DNA of 12,609 bases from Candidatus Thorarchaeota archaeon SMTZ1-83 (lineage in GTDB: Archaea > Asgardarchaeota > Thorarchaeia > Thorarchaeales > Thorarchaeaceae). Every line of letters begins with the position of its first letter. The stretch's first letter is position 1. Positions 12,407 through 12,609 of this stretch are shown here, piece by piece. The notes under the pieces were generated by a model that worked only from the letters and a program-made list of their open reading frames with translations, was not told the origin of the DNA and searched no databases. The position numbers were made by a program, and so were the translations under genes. The stretch spans positions 1-12,609 of the forward strand of contig LRSK01000103.1 in the NCBI GenBank assembly GCA_001563325.1. The letters are read 5' to 3'.

Positions 12407-12609
12407 CTAGGAGCCAACAGTCGTGTAGATGGGGGACTCTGAGGACACTCGATATCTCGAATGCTGGTTCCGTTTGTGCCAAGGATTGGTGAAGGCAACT
12501 GCAGCTGCTAGCATTGATGGCATCAGTAGCACGTCGGGCACACAGAACAGCCCCGTTGCAATCAATGACCCCCACAGGAATCGTGTAGATGTCGCCGGCG
12601 TTCCAAGAT
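12407..12609 (-). CDS. C-terminal end of a probable membrane protein (partial, start off window)
   Basis: A minus-strand frame is open from the window edge to a TAG at 12407-12409, giving 67 codons. It reads LGTPATSTRFLW, then a long hydrophobic stretch from GSLIATGLFCVPDVLL to MLAAAVAF, long enough for one or two membrane helices. A basic, polar tail follows (NPWHKRNQHSRYR and PIYTTVGS). The hydrophobic segment with a positively charged end is what a real membrane protein C-terminus looks like, whereas the other open frames here (minus, one base away; plus from 12429) give unnatural composition. No family can be assigned from so little. The gap to the longin-like gene (12262-12406) holds only that gene's leader and promoter. 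Confidence 0.5.
   Translation of the reverse strand, partial: LGTPATSTRFLWGSLIATGLFCVPDVLLMPSMLAAAVAFTNPWHKRNQHSRYRVSSESPIYTTVGS

Noticed and set aside
12372..12575. 67-residue minus-strand frame with several Cys and His
   Set aside because: The neighbouring minus frame gives a coherent membrane helix with a basic tail and stays open to the window edge, so this one is taken as a shadow.
1..12609. CRISPR arrays, insertion sequences, integrase or other mobile-element signs
   Set aside because: No regularly spaced repeats, no transposase-like frame and no terminal inverted repeats were seen by eye on either strand.

Overview
This window comes from an archaeon with about 50% GC, tightly packed genes on both strands and archaeal-type TATA/BRE-like promoters. 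It carries an MfnA-type decarboxylase, an archaeal ether-lipid prenyltransferase (UbiA/DGGGP synthase type), a TRM11/TrmG10-like methyltransferase, a zinc-ribbon Yip1 membrane protein and a protein whose N-terminus looks like the longin/roadblock domains common in Asgard archaea. My best guess is an Asgard (Promethearchaeota, Thorarchaeota-like) genome. That guess rests on remembered family resemblance, not on a search.

Layout. Positions 1-578 (minus) hold a partial stand-alone E2-type acyltransferase. A small four-helix membrane protein follows (751-1131, plus). Next is a minus-strand pair: a Gly/Phe-rich small membrane protein (1377-1712) and an XRE regulator (1174-1368), behind a promoter with two copies of a 10-bp element around its TATA box. 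A tRNA-His gene (1851-1925, minus) has G-1 and CCA encoded. Then come mfnA (2083-3264, plus), a winged-helix protein (3261-3659, minus) and a soluble TraB-family protein (3796-4518, plus). A minus-strand operon encodes a TrmB-like regulator, an ECF S-component-like membrane protein and HypB (6125 down to 4515). Divergent from it is a second regulator plus a second S-component-like gene that carries frameshifts (6243-7278, plus). A perfect inverted repeat lies between the two arms. After that come the Yip1 protein (7378-8190, plus), the ether-lipid prenyltransferase (8187-9140, minus), a coupled pair of EndoIV-like TIM barrel and TRM11-like methyltransferase (9309-11494, plus), the longin-like protein (11491-12261, minus) and the C-terminal end of a probable membrane protein (12407-12609, minus).

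How the genes work together. Most are housekeeping or metabolic singletons: beta-alanine or tyramine formation, lipid synthesis, tRNA or rRNA modification, base-excision-type repair, hydrogenase maturation. The most suggestive unit is the mirrored regulator/transporter module at 4515-7278. There a translationally coupled S component and HypB hint at nickel or another cofactor precursor as substrate, which is inference. Four of the five convergent gene pairs end on one shared CTAG, so each pair uses the same four bases for both stop codons and has no intergenic terminator. None of the 17 stop codons seen is TAA. Three places look like single-base indels or lost starts: two in the second S-component gene and one at the start of the longin-like gene. 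They may be assembly errors or true decay. I see no CRISPR array, insertion sequence, rRNA or replication origin.
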